Of a stretch of 57,232 bases of DNA, positions 35,500-43,935 are shown one piece after another. Below the pieces are notes generated by a model that saw only the letters and a program-made list of their open reading frames with translations, searched no databases and was not told the DNA's origin. The translations under genes and the position numbers were made by a program. Source of the stretch: JANRJY01 sp033763735 (lineage in GTDB: Bacteria; Bacteroidota; Bacteroidia; Cytophagales; UBA9547); assembly GCA_033763735.1 (NCBI GenBank), contig JANRJY010000042.1:1-57232 (forward strand), given 5' to 3'. The first letter of the stretch is position 1, and the number at the start of each line of letters is the position of its first letter.

Positions 35500-36321
35500 C
35501 TAAAAAATAAATTTCTTCCAAAATTGAGGCGAATATTTTTGCCAAGCATGTGCACCAAATGGCAGTTTTTCATTATTTAAACTATACAAAATTTCGGGAT
35601 TAACCTCAAAACCAAATGAAATTGCATCATTTAAGGTAGCAATTTTAAAGTCAAAAAATCTGGATATGACGACTGTCCAATAATAATCTTCGTATTTTAC
35701 ATCTATTTCAAATAAAGCATTTCGATCATTTTCCGTTTTTTTTTCAATACGAAATATGTAGAGTATTATCCTCTGCAAAGTATCTCTCTCAAATATTTTA
35801 CCAAACAATTTGTATAATAACAAATACAAGTAGCGAATGTAAAATACACGTTTTGAAATTTTAATACAACTTTTAACATTTCTCAACGAAAATCCTCCAT
35901 TTCCTACTCCAATCAACTTATTGCTTACTGGATTCCCATACCCTTCAAACCAAGGCGCGCCTATAAAATCAAACTTTTTTTGTGCCCAAAATTCAAGTTG
36001 ATCAGAAAACACCCATGCATCCAATTGATAAATTAAGATATAGTCATAATTTGAAAACTTTGCATAAAAAAAGGGAGAAATCAACAATTGGCTATAACGG
36101 GTGGTTCCTAAGAAGTATTTACTCTCAAATTTGATTACATCAATAATGGAATCTTTATATTTCAGCGAATCATTTAATTTATTAGTATCTAAATCAAATG
36201 GACTGACTATCACAATTTTGTGATTTTTTAAAATATTAATGCATTGATTAAATGATTTGATTTCACTTTCTGCTAGTTTGTGTTGATAAATTGGAATTAC
36301 AATTACTGATTTGGTTTTCAA
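35500..36321 (-). CDS. DUF5672 protein, putative glycosyltransferase
   Basis: A 273-residue protein matching DUF5672, which appears in surface-glycan clusters. The hallmark is FDFIGAPWFEGYG followed by GVGNGGFSLRNVKSC; it also has YDYILIYQLDAWVF, a GT-A-like acidic motif (QLDAW). The DUF5672 group is believed to be a nucleotide-sugar-dependent transferase; activity is not proven. The start is TTG-AAA at 36321. It lies 18 bases from the GT2 gene in the operon. Confidence 0.72.
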   Translation of the reverse strand: MKTKSVIVIPIYQHKLAESEIKSFNQCINILKNHKIVIVSPFDLDTNKLNDSLKYKDSIIDVIKFESKYFLGTTRYSQLLISPFFYAKFSNYDYILIYQLDAWVFSDQLEFWAQKKFDFIGAPWFEGYGNPVSNKLIGVGNGGFSLRNVKSCIKISKRVFYIRYLYLLLYKLFGKIFERDTLQRIILYIFRIEKKTENDRNALFEIDVKYEDYYWTVVISRFFDFKIATLNDAISFGFEVNPEILYSLNNEKLPFGAHAWQKYSPQFWKKFIF

Positions 36322-36339
36322 TAGCTTATAAATTATTAA

Positions 36340-37149
36340 CTACAACAATTTTAATAATTTCAAGGAATATTTTATAGCAGTCCGTAATGGATGAGCTTCT
36401 TCAAACTGAATTCTCTTTTCTAGTTCTTTAAGATGAATAATATAAGTTTCAAAGAGCTTATAATGTTTAGAGTAAATATATGACTTCAACATTTCATGAT
36501 TAGCTTCGCTAGTTGCATTCTCAATCATGCTATTTCGAATAATTCTGTAATAAAATAATTGTTCATCGAGGAAATAAAATTTAGCGTTAACAGCAATTGA
36601 AGTTAACCAAAAATCCCAATCTTCATTTCCCTGCACAGGCATATTTGTATCAAAGCCTCCTGTTTTATCCCAAATTCGTTTATTAAACACAGCACAAGCA
36701 TCTACAAAGTTTCCTTCAAGCATTTTAAAAGGGTCGAATGCAAAAGTCTTAAATTTTCTTGTCTCAATATTTTCCCCAATAAAAATAGGTTTGGCATATA
36801 CGATATCAGCAATTGCATTTTCCAAAATAGGTAGTGATTTGTAAATATATTCAGGTTTAATTTTATTATCTGAATCAAGAGGAAGTATGTATTTGCCTTT
36901 TGATGCGTAAATACCTGCATTTCTTGCGGCCCCCAATCCTTTGTTTTGTTGATGAAGTACTTCTATTCCTCTTTGCTCAAATTCTTTGAATTTGGATAAT
37001 GTAAAAGAATCTGTGGACCCATCATTTACAATAATTATCTCGTATTTGACATCTCTAATCTGGCAAACACTTTCAATCGCTTCATCCAGAAATATGCCAT
37101 GATTAAAACATGGAATTATTATTGATACAATTGGTTGCAGATCATTCAT
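36340..37149 (-). CDS. Family 2 glycosyltransferase
   Basis: A 269-residue GT-A-fold enzyme: VSIIIPCFNHGIFLDEAIESV, EIIIVNDGSTD, QQNKGLGAARNAGI and LPLDSDNKIKPEYI with the DSD metal-binding motif, then QGNEDWDFWLTS as the GT2 catalytic-base region. It makes a glycosidic bond in the surface glycan. It overlaps the upstream FkbM gene by eight bases. Confidence 0.88.
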   Translation of the reverse strand: MNDLQPIVSIIIPCFNHGIFLDEAIESVCQIRDVKYEIIIVNDGSTDSFTLSKFKEFEQRGIEVLHQQNKGLGAARNAGIYASKGKYILPLDSDNKIKPEYIYKSLPILENAIADIVYAKPIFIGENIETRKFKTFAFDPFKMLEGNFVDACAVFNKRIWDKTGGFDTNMPVQGNEDWDFWLTSIAVNAKFYFLDEQLFYYRIIRNSMIENATSEANHEMLKSYIYSKHYKLFETYIIHLKELEKRIQFEEAHPLRTAIKYSLKLLKLL

Positions 37150-38032
37150 GAATTTTATTTATTCCAAAAGTAATTTCTCCAATTTTAACAACTCTAAATT
37201 CAAATTTTTCAAGGACATTGGTAATATTCTGAAATCCAGATAGTTCTTCATGTATTTCAATTGCAATAACTCGAGTATTTCTCAGTACTTTATCCAGTGA
37301 TTTAATATTTGAAAAAACAGGAATTTCAGCTCCTTCTATATCTATTTTAAGAACATCAATTATTTTATCCTGAAAATATTGTTGATATAAGGTGTTTAAT
37401 TGTATTGACTTAACAATTTCATTACTTAATTCTGAATTTGTATTTGAAGAAACGCTTTGAGACCAACTATCTCCATCGCGAAACTTGTCACTAACTGTTA
37501 AAGTTATATCATCTTCATTCCAAATTGCTTTTTGTAATAATTTGATTTCACAATTTTGATTCAAAAATCTATTTAAATGTTTTTTTTGAAACTCAAAATT
37601 AGAACGGTTCGCCTCTATACAAACAGCATTAATATTATTTGATTTTGACATTAACCAATACGTAAAAAGTCCAATATTTGAACCACAATCTATAATTTGC
37701 AATTGCGTTTTATTTTGAATTCTTGTACTCAGTAATTCTATAATGTACTGATATTCTTTCAAAATCAATATTTGCTCAAACACCTTAATATCTGAATTAT
37801 AAGGCCTTATAATAAAAAAAGTATGGTTATCTCTGCGTTTTAAAAGTATTGAATCTGAATCAATTCTTTTAAAAGTATAATTCTGATTTAATATCAAAAT
37901 TAAATATTCTTTAAAAGGCAAAAGCTTGTTGTGATATTGAAATCCATTTACTATTCGTATCAATAAAGAACTAATAATTAGCTTAACTATTTCAATTAAT
38001 GTAAAAGCCCTATACACTTCTAATTTTCTCAT
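37142..38032 (-). CDS. FkbM family methyltransferase
   Basis: A 296-residue protein with a C-terminal FkbM-type SAM-dependent O-methyltransferase domain (about 110-285): IIDCGSNIGLFTYWL, AVCIEANRSNFEF and IDVLKIDIEGAEIPVF. FkbM enzymes methylate sugar hydroxyls in surface glycans. An N-terminal region of about 90 residues has no recognised family. It overlaps the next methyltransferase gene by one base. Confidence 0.85.
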   Translation of the reverse strand: MRKLEVYRAFTLIEIVKLIISSLLIRIVNGFQYHNKLLPFKEYLILILNQNYTFKRIDSDSILLKRRDNHTFFIIRPYNSDIKVFEQILILKEYQYIIELLSTRIQNKTQLQIIDCGSNIGLFTYWLMSKSNNINAVCIEANRSNFEFQKKHLNRFLNQNCEIKLLQKAIWNEDDITLTVSDKFRDGDSWSQSVSSNTNSELSNEIVKSIQLNTLYQQYFQDKIIDVLKIDIEGAEIPVFSNIKSLDKVLRNTRVIAIEIHEELSGFQNITNVLEKFEFRVVKIGEITFGINKIHE

Positions 38033-38694
38033 CAGTCCGCTTTTCTTAATACAGAAATCGTATCATATGAAACTTGAATTGGCACTTTTAATAATTTGTT
38101 TAAGAGTGGATTCTTGTTCCAAGAAATTATTCTCGAGAACTCTTTTTCCGTATAGGCATGAGTATATGACATTCCGGGGATTGTATGCTCTACATTATAT
38201 TTTTCTTTTAAATAGCTTTTTTCTAAAGACATATAATCGCAAAAAACCACTTCCAAGCCACATAATTTGGCAATAGACTTCATGCCTTCAGGGTATATTC
38301 TCCAACAGTCAATTGGAGCTTCATGATAAGGCCAACTTATTGGATTTATCGTAATTACAATACCTCCTTGCTTAAGTACTCTTTTAATTTCTGTCATCCA
38401 TAACCATATTTCCTGAACATGTTCAATTACTTGACCCGAAACAACAATATCGTATTGATTGTCTTCGATTGTAAACTTATAAGGGTCTTCAATTTCAAAT
38501 GTCAAATTGCTGCTTTCTGTTGCTATGTATGAAGTATTCTTAAAATCTAGCGTGTGCCAAACAGTGGAATCAATATCTAATAATATGTTATAAACCGAGG
38601 GTATTCCTGCAGGTCCTATTTCCAACACCTTGTGAAATGGCTGAAAATACTTTTTAGCATATTTTTTGAATATTAATTCGCTATTCAGATGCAT
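38032..38694 (-). CDS. Class I SAM-dependent methyltransferase (type 11-like)
   Basis: A 220-residue methyltransferase. Motif I is KVLEIGPAGIPS, an acidic loop DIDSTVWHTLDF follows, and motif IV reads YDIVVSGQVIEHVQEIWLWM; a helper IKRVLKQGGIVITINP lies near residue 125. This is typical of methyltransferases in O-antigen and S-layer glycan clusters. It is the middle of three tandem methyltransferase genes with one-base overlaps on both sides. Confidence 0.85.
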   Translation of the reverse strand: MHLNSELIFKKYAKKYFQPFHKVLEIGPAGIPSVYNILLDIDSTVWHTLDFKNTSYIATESSNLTFEIEDPYKFTIEDNQYDIVVSGQVIEHVQEIWLWMTEIKRVLKQGGIVITINPISWPYHEAPIDCWRIYPEGMKSIAKLCGLEVVFCDYMSLEKSYLKEKYNVEHTIPGMSYTHAYTEKEFSRIISWNKNPLLNKLLKVPIQVSYDTISVLRKAD

Positions 38695-39377
38695 TATTTC
38701 ACTCTTAATAAGAACCCTTTAGGGTTATATGTCAATATATAACGTTCACAAGCTTTATCAATTTCAAAATTTTTATTCTCTTTAACAAATCTATTTATGG
38801 CTTTAAGAGGTCCGTTGTGCCCTCCTATACTTTCTTTTTGATTAAATAAATCAATGATACCATCTTCCACAATAAAATAACTTCCAATCGTAACTATATC
38901 GGAATAGGTTTTTAAGTTGTCAAAAACACTTGTTTCCGAATGATCAGCATCATGTATAACTAAAGTTGTTTTATTTTTACATTCCTTTTTTACTTGTTCA
39001 ACTATATCTGAAGACAAACTATCACCTGTAAATTCAATAATTCTTTGGTGTGATACTCTATAATTTTCTCTCGAAATATCTATTGAAATCACCTTTCCTA
39101 ACCCTTCCAGTTCGCACAAATCGGCCAGATATTTAGTGCTTCCTCCATTTGCACTGCCTATTTCCACAATTATTTCAGGTTTAATTTTGTGTATTAGTTC
39201 TTGATATATCCATAAATCCAGCGGGTTTTTAAGGATTTTTGTGCCTCGCCAATACATTTTGTCAAATACAATCTCTCTATGATGGTAAATTAACCAATCC
39301 CTTAATGAAGAATTATATGCTTTTCTATATACGCTTTTATCTGAATCAAAAAAATATGAAAATATGTCTTTTATCAT
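38694..39377 (-). CDS. CmcI-family methyltransferase (cephalosporin hydroxylase family)
   Basis: A 227-residue protein of the CmcI family. It shows PEIIVEIGSANGGSTKYLADLCELE, GKVISIDIS, LVIHDADHSETSVFDNLKTY and SYFIVEDGIIDLF. The His-Asp pair (HDADH) and Glu-Asp (VEDG) fit its metal-bound methyltransferase site. Despite the family name these are generally SAM-dependent methyltransferases, common in surface-glycan loci. Four bases separate it from the Wzt gene. Confidence 0.85.
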   Translation of the reverse strand: MIKDIFSYFFDSDKSVYRKAYNSSLRDWLIYHHREIVFDKMYWRGTKILKNPLDLWIYQELIHKIKPEIIVEIGSANGGSTKYLADLCELEGLGKVISIDISRENYRVSHQRIIEFTGDSLSSDIVEQVKKECKNKTTLVIHDADHSETSVFDNLKTYSDIVTIGSYFIVEDGIIDLFNQKESIGGHNGPLKAINRFVKENKNFEIDKACERYILTYNPKGFLLRVK

Positions 39378-39381
39378 TTAG

Positions 39382-40629
39382 TTACGTTCTCCACTCAAAT
39401 TCTTCCAAATAAATACAAGCACCTTCTTCCCATTTATATGCTCTTTCATGTTCTAGCATTAATACTTCAAAATGACAGATATTATTTAAAGTATCCAAAA
39501 TAATATTGCCATTATTTTCAGCTACAATAATTTTGCAATAATACCGACCCAAATACAGTTTTAGGTTTGGGATATTACATGTAAGTGATATTACCCCCTT
39601 TTTGTTAAAAATATTGTTTTCTGTATCAAAGGTCCAGGTATGTACCACAGGAATATCCATTTGATTAAAAATCTGAAGTGATACAGCACCATTCAGTATT
39701 TTCCTAGTTAAGTGAATATGGATTTTAAATTCAATCTTTTTTCCACTTATATGTATTCCCCCTTTATTAGAAGTAATCACCTCAACAAATGTAATTGCAT
39801 TTTTACTTTCGTCAATTCCAATACTGAATTTCTGATTTTCATTAATGTTCAATAGATAATACTTGTCAATTACCTTAGTTGATTTACCATATTCTATTAC
39901 TTTTCCGTTTTGTAATAGCATTGAATTCACAGTAAGTTTCGATACTGCATTCATATTATGACTTACAAAAAGCACAGTTCTTCCATCCTTATTATTCGCT
40001 TCATTAATCTTACCGATGCATTTTTTTTGAAATTCTGCATCGCCAACTGCCAGAACTTCGTCAACTATTAATATATCTGGTTCAAGATATGCTGCTACAG
40101 CAAATGCCAATCGAACGTACATCCCTGAACTATAGCGCTTTACGGGTGTATCAATGTACTTTTCTACTCCTGAGAAATCAATAATTTCGTCTAATTTTGA
40201 AGCAATTTCTGATTTGGCCATTCCTAAAATAGCTCCATTCAAAAAAATATTCTCTCTTCCAGTAAGTTCCGGATGAAAACCGGTGCCTACTTCCAACAAA
40301 CTCGCAACTCTACCTTTAATGTGAATATGACCACTCGTAGGAGAAGTTACTCTTGATAATATTTTAAGTAAAGTACTTTTTCCGGCACCATTTTTACCAA
40401 TAATGCCAACCGCGTCACCTCTTTTAATTTCAAATGACACATCTTGAAGTGCCCAATGTTCACCTTTATCAAAATCTAATTTATTTGAATCAATTTTAAT
40501 TAATGGATCTGGTCTGTTCAATGTTTTTGCAATCCATCTATTAAATTCACCTACAAAGGTTTGGCTATGAAAAGTACCTGTTTGGTATTTTTTTGAAAGA
40601 TTATCTACCTGGATTACTACTTCTGACAT
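39382..40629 (-). CDS. Wzt-type polysaccharide ABC transporter ATP-binding protein
   Basis: From the ATG at 40629 the product is 415 residues. The N-terminal ATPase (about 20-260) has GKNGAGKSTLL, YSSGMYVRLAFAVA (the Wzt-style signature), LIVDEVLAVGDAEFQKKC and a switch SHNMNA. The ATPase is followed by a C-terminal Wzt-type beta-sandwich (about 275-405, VISLTCNIPNLKLYLGRYYCKIIV) that binds the glycan end group. Wzt works with the permease Wzm to export finished glycan chains. No Wzm-like gene is visible in this window. The frame also opens 5 codons earlier. It is in the glycan operon. Confidence 0.88.
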   Translation of the reverse strand: MSEVVIQVDNLSKKYQTGTFHSQTFVGEFNRWIAKTLNRPDPLIKIDSNKLDFDKGEHWALQDVSFEIKRGDAVGIIGKNGAGKSTLLKILSRVTSPTSGHIHIKGRVASLLEVGTGFHPELTGRENIFLNGAILGMAKSEIASKLDEIIDFSGVEKYIDTPVKRYSSGMYVRLAFAVAAYLEPDILIVDEVLAVGDAEFQKKCIGKINEANNKDGRTVLFVSHNMNAVSKLTVNSMLLQNGKVIEYGKSTKVIDKYYLLNINENQKFSIGIDESKNAITFVEVITSNKGGIHISGKKIEFKIHIHLTRKILNGAVSLQIFNQMDIPVVHTWTFDTENNIFNKKGVISLTCNIPNLKLYLGRYYCKIIVAENNGNIILDTLNNICHFEVLMLEHERAYKWEEGACIYLEEFEWRT

Positions 40630-40663
40630 ATGCGTACCTAACAAAAATACGAAACATTATGGC

Positions 40664-41650
40664 TTAGTTACGAATATTTGTCGCTTTAAGATATTTGTCC
40701 AACAGAATATGATTTGATGTTGGAATTTTATAGAAATAATTGTTCCATGCCCTTGCTCCAAAACCTTCTTTCCATTCTGTAAGTCCGGAATTAAATGTTC
40801 GGCCTTGATCTTCAGTTGATACCCCAAAACTTAAATATCTTTTATTCATCTTAAATTTGGTAATAATCGCATCAAATAAATAATCCAATGCGCCTTTTTC
40901 CTTTCCTACACCATTAGCAGAAATATATTGCGCATGCACTGTAGTTTCCGTAATATATAAAGTTGTGCCGGCAATAACTTCTTCATTATCAAGCACATTG
41001 TATTGAACAATGTTTTCAGGAAATCGGGTTTGTAACAAGGTAATTTCTTCAATGGAATGAACAGGTTTTACCTGATGCCTTTCCCACAAATTAGGAGAAA
41101 GTACATTTGTCCAAAATATTTTAAAATCAGCGCCTTCTTCAATTTTAAGTCCAAAGCCAGATGCTTTTTTAATGGCTCTTTTTTTGCGTTCCTGAAAATT
41201 TATCTGCTGATTTAAATCCAATACAGAACCGGTGTCAAGCCTGAATAACACGCTTTTGGTCAAAAATAAAGGATATTCATATTCAAAAGCTTGTGATGTG
41301 GAATAGAAAGAAGGTAAAGGCTTATATACAAGTGCATTAATTTCCAAATTATAATAATATTCTAAAATCAACTTAAAATACAAAATAACTTGTTCCTGTC
41401 GAGCATCGTTAGTAATTACCAATCCTCCGTAAGTCAAACCACCATGCGAAACGGCTTCATAGTCTTTTACAGAACATGGTAATAGTGCCATAATCGACTC
41501 ATTATCAATAATTAACAGTGAGGAATCTTTAAACCTATCCGAATGGTATTCCAAATAATTTCTATGAAACAAAAAAGTAGCGTTTTTGGCTTTTAACAAA
41601 AAATTATTCCATTGTTCAAAATATTTTTCGGAATAAGGAATTACTTCCAT
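40664..41650 (-). CDS. GNAT/FemAB-like acyltransferase of the surface-glycan cluster
   Basis: A 328-residue protein with two tandem GNAT-like folds: FEQWNNFLLKAKNATFLFHRNYLEYHSDRF at the N-terminus, then SLLIIDNESIMALLPCSV, QERKKRAIKKASGFGLKIEEG, and VHAQYISANGVGKEKGALDYLFDAIITKF. The Acetyltransf_6 pattern suggests N- or O-acylation of an amino sugar. Next to a FdtA-like isomerase, an acyltransferase for dTDP-3-amino-3,6-dideoxyhexose is a fitting guess, but no FdtB aminotransferase is seen. It lies six bases after the FdtA-like gene. Confidence 0.75.
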   Translation of the reverse strand: MEVIPYSEKYFEQWNNFLLKAKNATFLFHRNYLEYHSDRFKDSSLLIIDNESIMALLPCSVKDYEAVSHGGLTYGGLVITNDARQEQVILYFKLILEYYYNLEINALVYKPLPSFYSTSQAFEYEYPLFLTKSVLFRLDTGSVLDLNQQINFQERKKRAIKKASGFGLKIEEGADFKIFWTNVLSPNLWERHQVKPVHSIEEITLLQTRFPENIVQYNVLDNEEVIAGTTLYITETTVHAQYISANGVGKEKGALDYLFDAIITKFKMNKRYLSFGVSTEDQGRTFNSGLTEWKEGFGARAWNNYFYKIPTSNHILLDKYLKATNIRN

Positions 41651-41656
41651 TACATT

Positions 41657-42055
41657 TTATTTTGAGTATTGTTTAAACTCTTCATATTCACGTATGTAGT
41701 CATCTTCATTATATTCTTCAGAGGCTAAGCAAAGCAAAACTGCAGAGTGTGACATTTGCAAAGTACGCCAATGAAAAGGTGGGATGTACAAACCTATTGA
41801 AGGTTTATCTAAAACATACTCAAATTTTTCGCCCTTAATATTCTCGATTTTTACAATTATTTGACCACTTACAGCTACTAACAATTGTTGCAGATTTTTG
41901 TGTGCATGGTGTCCACGTATAACTTCATTTGGCGAATAATAAGTCCAATATACACGTTTGATTGGAAATTGAATTTCAGGCGACTGTGCTATGGTCAAAT
42001 AACCTAGTTCCAAACTTCCAATTTTGCCAAAATCAATTAATTGTAATTCACTCAT
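41657..42055 (-). CDS. dTDP-sugar 3,4-ketoisomerase-like protein (FdtA/QdtA/WxcM-like cupin)
   Basis: A 132-residue cupin starting at ATG 42055. The signature VIRGHHAHKNLQQLLVAVSG contains the active-site His residues, followed by GLYIPPFHWRTLQ and LLCLASEEYNEDDYIREYEEF. These match FdtA/QdtA, which convert dTDP-4-keto-6-deoxyglucose to the 3-keto form for 3-amino sugars. It is the first gene of the glycan operon, 46 bases after the ftsY stop. Partner genes rmlA, rmlB and the aminotransferase are not in this window. Confidence 0.83.
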   Translation of the reverse strand: MSELQLIDFGKIGSLELGYLTIAQSPEIQFPIKRVYWTYYSPNEVIRGHHAHKNLQQLLVAVSGQIIVKIENIKGEKFEYVLDKPSIGLYIPPFHWRTLQMSHSAVLLCLASEEYNEDDYIREYEEFKQYSK

Positions 42056-42101
42056 ACCGCTCAAACGACCGCAAGATAATATATTGCACTTGGAAGCGCA
42101 T

Positions 42102-43064
42102 TTATTTATTGAAAAGTGTTGCTACAAATAATTCTCTGTTAAAAAGCTGGAGGTCATCAATTTTCTCTCCTACCCCAATATATTTCACAGGGATTTGCAA
42201 TTGATCTGAAATACCAATTACAACTCCACCTTTGGCTGTTCCATCAAGTTTTGTAATGGCAAGAGCCGTAATTTCTGTAGCCTTCATAAACTCAACTGCC
42301 TGATTCAAAGCATTTTGACCTGTACTTCCATCTAATACCAACAATACTTCATGGGGTGCTTCTGAATGAATTTTTTGCATCACTTTTTTGATTTTTGAAA
42401 GTTCATTCATCAAATTGGTTTTATTATGCAACCTACCGGCCGTGTCTATAATAACCACATCAGCTTGCGTTTCAACGCCCTGCTTGATAGCATCGAAAGC
42501 CACTGCCGAAGGGTCAGTATTCATGCCATGTGAAATAAAACCCACACCCGCTCTTGTTGACCATTCTTTCAATTGATCTACCGCTGCAGCTCTAAAAGTA
42601 TCGGCCGCACCCAACACTACTTTCAAGTTATTTTTTGCAAATTGAGAGGCAAGTTTTCCGACAGTGGTGGTTTTGCCTGCCCCATTAACACCTACAACCA
42701 TTATTACGTATGGCTTTGTGATGCCAATAGGAATTACCTCTGTTATGTTATTAGCTTGATTTTGAGCTAATAAAGAAGCAATTTCTTCTTTTAAGATTTT
42801 ATCAAGCTCTGCTGTTCCTAAATATTTATCCTTTGATACTCTATTTTCAATTTTCTGAATAATTTTCAAGGTAGTTTCAACACCTACATCAGCAGAAATG
42901 AGCATTTCTTCCAGGTTATCGAGTACTTCGGCATCAATGGTAGACTTGCCTAGAATAGCCTTACCCAGATTGGATAAAAAATTGGTACGTGTTTTTTCAA
43001 GCCCTTTATCAAGCGATTGTTTTGCTTCTTCTTTTTTGCCGGTAAAGAAATCAAATATGCCCAC
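42102..43064 (-). CDS. ftsY: Signal recognition particle receptor FtsY
   Basis: A 320-residue GTPase of the SRP system. The N domain (1-95) and G domain follow, with GVNGAGKTTTVGKLA, ADTFRAAAVDQL, DTAGRLHNKTNLM, TKLDGTAKGG and a C-terminal GVGEKIDDLQLFNRELFVATLF that closes the fold. There is no long acidic A domain, as in other Bacteroidota. It docks ribosome-SRP complexes at the membrane. The start codon is GTG. A terminator and a REP-like element separate it from rpmG/DUF4295. Confidence 0.96.
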   Translation of the reverse strand: MGIFDFFTGKKEEAKQSLDKGLEKTRTNFLSNLGKAILGKSTIDAEVLDNLEEMLISADVGVETTLKIIQKIENRVSKDKYLGTAELDKILKEEIASLLAQNQANNITEVIPIGITKPYVIMVVGVNGAGKTTTVGKLASQFAKNNLKVVLGAADTFRAAAVDQLKEWSTRAGVGFISHGMNTDPSAVAFDAIKQGVETQADVVIIDTAGRLHNKTNLMNELSKIKKVMQKIHSEAPHEVLLVLDGSTGQNALNQAVEFMKATEITALAITKLDGTAKGGVVIGISDQLQIPVKYIGVGEKIDDLQLFNRELFVATLFNK

Positions 43065-43114
43065 TGCGTTAATTATAAAACTTTAATATATTCTAAACAA
43101 TTTAATTATTTTAA

Positions 43115-43184
43115 GAGATTGTTTCGTTTCACTTGCAATGAAGCAACCTGCTTCACGTCATTGCGAACATAGTGAAGTAATCTC
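43115..43184. repeat. REP-like inverted repeat pair between DUF4295 and ftsY
   Basis: An imperfect palindrome: arm one at 43115-43141 begins GAGATTGTTTCG, arm two at 43158-43184 ends GTGAAGTAATCTC, separated by 16 bases. Arm two is the familiar TCATTGCGAA...GAAGCAATCTC-type repeat seen in several AT-rich bacterial genomes. It is likely a REP/MITE-like element sitting next to the terminator. Its source is unknown. Confidence 0.8.
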
Positions 43185-43231
43185 GATGGTTCTGTTTGTA
43201 ATCAATTTTTACTTTAGCATCATTGTAAAAT

Positions 43232-43259
43232 AAAAAAGTCCCTATCAGTAAGTAGGGAC
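43232..43259 (-). terminator. Rho-independent terminator of the rpmB-rpmG-DUF4295 operon
   Basis: On the minus strand GTCCCTA and TAGGGAC form a perfect 7-bp stem (arms 43253-43259 and 43238-43244) with an 8-base loop, directly followed by six T. It lies 28 bases after the DUF4295 stop codon. It separates the ribosomal operon from ftsY. Confidence 0.9.
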
Positions 43260-43286
43260 CCGATTATTTGAATGTATTTTAATGAA

Positions 43287-43442
43287 TTACTTGCTTTCTC
43301 TCAAAAATGCCTGAACCTCGTCAGAAGGGACCATATCTTCTTTGAAAGTATATACTCCTTTATCATTTTTTATAGAACGAACCACTTTGGCCCACGATTT
43401 ACCACCTTCTTTTTTTAACGTAGCAACAACCTTCTTTGCCAT
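43287..43442 (-). CDS. DUF4295 small protein
   Basis: A 51-residue basic protein found by my own translation: it starts MAKKVVATLKKEGGKSWAKV and ends with EVQAFLRESK. It is the DUF4295 family, a Bacteroidota-specific companion of rpmB-rpmG that I associate with the ribosome because of its size, charge and gene position. It is last of the three-gene unit, 27 bases after rpmG and directly before the terminator. Confidence 0.88.
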   Translation of the reverse strand: MAKKVVATLKKEGGKSWAKVVRSIKNDKGVYTFKEDMVPSDEVQAFLRESK

Positions 43443-43469
43443 AACTTTATAAACTTAAATTATTGATTG

Positions 43470-43652
43470 TTATTTAATTTCTTTGTGCATTGTAACCTTT
43501 TTCAATATCGGATTGTATTTTTTCAATTCGATACGTTCAGTTGTATTTTTTCTGTTTTTGGTAGTGATATAACGCGATGTACCAGGCATACCACTATTTT
43601 TATGCTCTGTGCATTCCAAAATCACCTGAATTCTATTGCCTTTTTTCGCCAT
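43470..43652 (-). CDS. rpmG: 50S ribosomal protein L33
   Basis: A 60-residue basic protein, family length. VILECTEHKNSGMPGTSRYITTKNRKNTTERIELKKYNP is the L33 pattern. It lacks the paired CxxC zinc motifs (only one Cys), so it is the zinc-independent form. The gap to rpmB is eight bases. Confidence 0.96.
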   Translation of the reverse strand: MAKKGNRIQVILECTEHKNSGMPGTSRYITTKNRKNTTERIELKKYNPILKKVTMHKEIK

Positions 43653-43660
43653 GACTAATA

Positions 43661-43906
43661 TTATTTGCTGCCTGTATAAGTTCCTTTAAGTTTTGCTTCT
43701 TTCAATACCGATGCCAAACCATTTTTGTTAATAGTTCTGATAGCAGAGGTTGAAAGTTTCAACTCTATCCATCTGTTTTCTTCAGCAAGGAAAAATCTTT
43801 TCTTTTGCAAATTGGGGAAGAACTTTCTTTTAGTTCTGTTATTTGCGTGAGAAACGTTGTTACCTACAGCGGTTCTTTTTCCAGTAATTTGACAAACTCT
43901 TGCCAT
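43661..43906 (-). CDS. rpmB: 50S ribosomal protein L28
   Basis: An 81-residue basic protein with the start MARVCQITGKRTAVGNNVSHANNRTKRKF and a middle RFFLAEENRWIELKLSTSAIRTINKNGL, the classic L28 profile. It is the first gene of the operon, 30 bases after a very good promoter -7 box. Zinc-type Cys residues are absent, again the zinc-independent form. Confidence 0.96.
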   Translation of the reverse strand: MARVCQITGKRTAVGNNVSHANNRTKRKFFPNLQKKRFFLAEENRWIELKLSTSAIRTINKNGLASVLKEAKLKGTYTGSK

Positions 43907-43935
43907 GATTTTTATACGGTTTATGAAAAGGACTG

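Noticed and set aside
38694..39377. Beta-lactam biosynthesis suggested by the CmcI (cephalosporin hydroxylase) family name
   Set aside because: Neighbours are glycan genes; the family name is historical and most members are methyltransferases in surface-sugar loci.
36340..39377. Mobile element or horizontally acquired island boundaries around the glycan genes
   Set aside because: No integrase, insertion sequence or flanking repeats are seen, and ordinary housekeeping genes (ftsY) are directly adjacent. Composition was judged by eye only.
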